DNA of 64,000 nt from contig NZ_JAOBTH010000027.1 of assembly GCF_025215075.1 (NCBI RefSeq), forward strand, positions 124,001-188,000, read 5' to 3'. Origin of the DNA: Tenacibaculum haliotis. GTDB lineage: Bacteria; Bacteroidota; Bacteroidia; Flavobacteriales; Flavobacteriaceae. Each line of letters opens with the position of its first letter. Position 1 is the first letter of the stretch. Shown here piece by piece: positions 63,251 through 64,000 of the stretch. The position numbers and the translations under genes are program-made. The notes beneath the pieces are model-generated. The model was not told the origin of the DNA. It did not search any database and was given only the letters and a program-made list of their open reading frames with translations.

Positions 63251-63685
63251 ATGAATGTAGCAGAAATAAAAGTTTCTTATTCAACTAATGATAGAAGAAA
63301 AGTTAAAATTACAGATAGTAAAGATGCTTATAAGTTAGTTCTAGATAACTGGAATCAAGACCTTATAGAATTACAGGAAGAAGTGAAAGTCATTTTGCTA
63401 AACAGAGCTAATGTGGTACTAGGTATATATAATCTATCTAAGGGAGGTACAACAAGCTGTATAGTGGATATAAAGTTAATTATAAGTGTAGCATTGAAAT
63501 GCGTTGCTCACAGTATTATTTTATGTCATAATCACCCAAGTGGAAACTTAAAACCAAGTACATCAGATAAGAGTATTACTATTAAATTAAAGTCAGCATG
63601 TATGTATATGGATTTGAACTTATTAGACCATCTAATTATAACTAAGACAGACTACTTTAGCTTTGCAGATGAAGGAATTTTATAA
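63251..63685 (+). CDS. RadC/JAB-domain (MPN) protein of mobile element
   Basis: A 144-residue RadC-like protein. ATG 63251 (MNVAEIKVSYSTNDR) is chosen; a longer frame would overlap the inverted repeat. The metal motif reads CHNHPSGNLKPSTSD (HxHPSG...SxxD), the JAMM/MPN signature, and IILNRANVVLGIY-like strands precede it. It lacks the N-terminal helix-hairpin-helix of chromosomal RadC. Short copies like this are common on plasmids, phages and conjugative elements of Bacteroidota; the exact role is unsettled. Confidence 0.9.
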   Translation: MNVAEIKVSYSTNDRRKVKITDSKDAYKLVLDNWNQDLIELQEEVKVILLNRANVVLGIYNLSKGGTTSCIVDIKLIISVALKCVAHSIILCHNHPSGNLKPSTSDKSITIKLKSACMYMDLNLLDHLIITKTDYFSFADEGIL

Positions 63686-63930
63686 TTATACTACTTGTAG
63701 TGTCTGCAATTTGTATACTATTGGTATTATTTTTTAGTCTAGTACCAACAAGGATGAGTGTATAAACAAGTTATAAAGGCACATGAGCTACAGGAATAAA
63801 AAAACCTAGATAATTAATTATAGCTTTTTTATAATAGAAAGAGCATTACAAGAGGTAGTTTTAGTGTATTACATTAGATAATAGCTTTTATCCTATAGTT
63901 CTATTGTGATTTGGATATAATAGCTAAAAC
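63686..63930. other. 245-base intergenic region at the right
   Basis: No gene seen. It holds small inverted repeats (ACTAC-2-GTAGT at 63690-63701; TTGGTA/TACCAA at 63721-63748) and an imperfect A/T hairpin at about 63798-63830 that could end the RadC transcript. Confidence 0.45.
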
Positions 63931-64000
63931 TTATTCTTCCTCTTCAAATGACACATTTACTAAATCAGATAATGGAACTTCTAAAGCTTCACTAATTCTA
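63931..64000 (-). CDS. C-terminal fragment of an XRE-type HTH regulator
   Basis: An open frame entering from the right edge, reading leftward, ends at TAA 63931-63933. It encodes RISEALEVPLSDLVN then an acidic tail VSFEEEE. ISEALEVP...DL is the end of a Cro/C1-type helix-turn-helix. It may regulate the element. Only 22 residues are visible. Confidence 0.55.
   Translation of the reverse strand, partial: RISEALEVPLSDLVNVSFEEEE

Noticed and set aside
63798-63830. Terminator resembling the groEL terminator
   Set aside because: Several mismatches in the stem; kept only as a note on the intergenic region.

Overview
The window comes from an AT-rich chromosome of a gliding member of the Bacteroidota, most likely family Flavobacteriaceae (Tenacibaculum/Polaribacter-like). 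The evidence is a complete gldK-gldL-gldM-gldN operon (gliding motility / type IX secretion), many lipoproteins with a Bacteroidota-type Cys lipobox, promoters of the TTG-N19-TAnnTTTG type, and flavobacterial gene neighbourhoods such as topA-formimidoylglutamase-gldKLMN, miaB-sigma54 activator-lptE-TPR protein-secG-groESL, and DUF4920-mnmD beside ilvE. No rRNA, CRISPR array or insertion sequence was found.

Positions 1-53.9 kb are ordinary core chromosome. In order they hold: a vWA protein and a cell-wall glucosaminidase; a PLP desulfhydrase-like enzyme, a glutaminase and an ABC-F protein; the gliding/T9SS operon read leftward; topA and miaB diverging from a shared promoter region; an envelope/translocation/chaperone run (sigma54 activator, lptE, secG, groESL); isoprenoid, tRNA/rRNA modification and shikimate genes (polyprenyl synthase, rlmN, queA, aroA); a VOC protein plus MFS exporter unit with an apparent attenuator leader; hemW, ruvC, adenine deaminase and pckA; amino-acid genes (saccharopine dehydrogenase family, ilvE); RNA methyltransferases (trmN6-type, mnmD); a Kir-type channel, dipeptidyl peptidase III, tag, sppA, metK (with a structured leader), trxA and a DUF58 protein.

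From about 54.0 kb to the right edge the window enters a mobile element. Two identical tRNA-Asp genes are followed by a tyrosine integrase of the Bacteroidota conjugative-element type, a large SF2 helicase-like protein, a RecA-like phage-type ATPase overlapping a DUF3871 protein, a leftward two-gene operon of unknown proteins, a small unknown protein, a RadC/JAB protein and the tail of an XRE-type regulator. The right end of the element lies outside the window. The leftward pair (60457-62528) is the best candidate for an accessory defence system: a probable PD-(D/E)XK-like protein plus a partner with a SAP/HeH-like N-terminus. By memory it resembles two-gene GAPS4-like anti-phage operons, but this is unverified.

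The most interesting regulatory signals are an unannotated 25-codon leader peptide and antiterminator/terminator pair upstream of the MFS gene (30859-30993), a structured ~140-nt metK leader with SAM-riboswitch-like features, and five copies of AGGTGTACCA between tRNA-Asp and the integrase. The mnmD gene also appears to start at ATT. All calls are from reading the sequence; no database search was possible.
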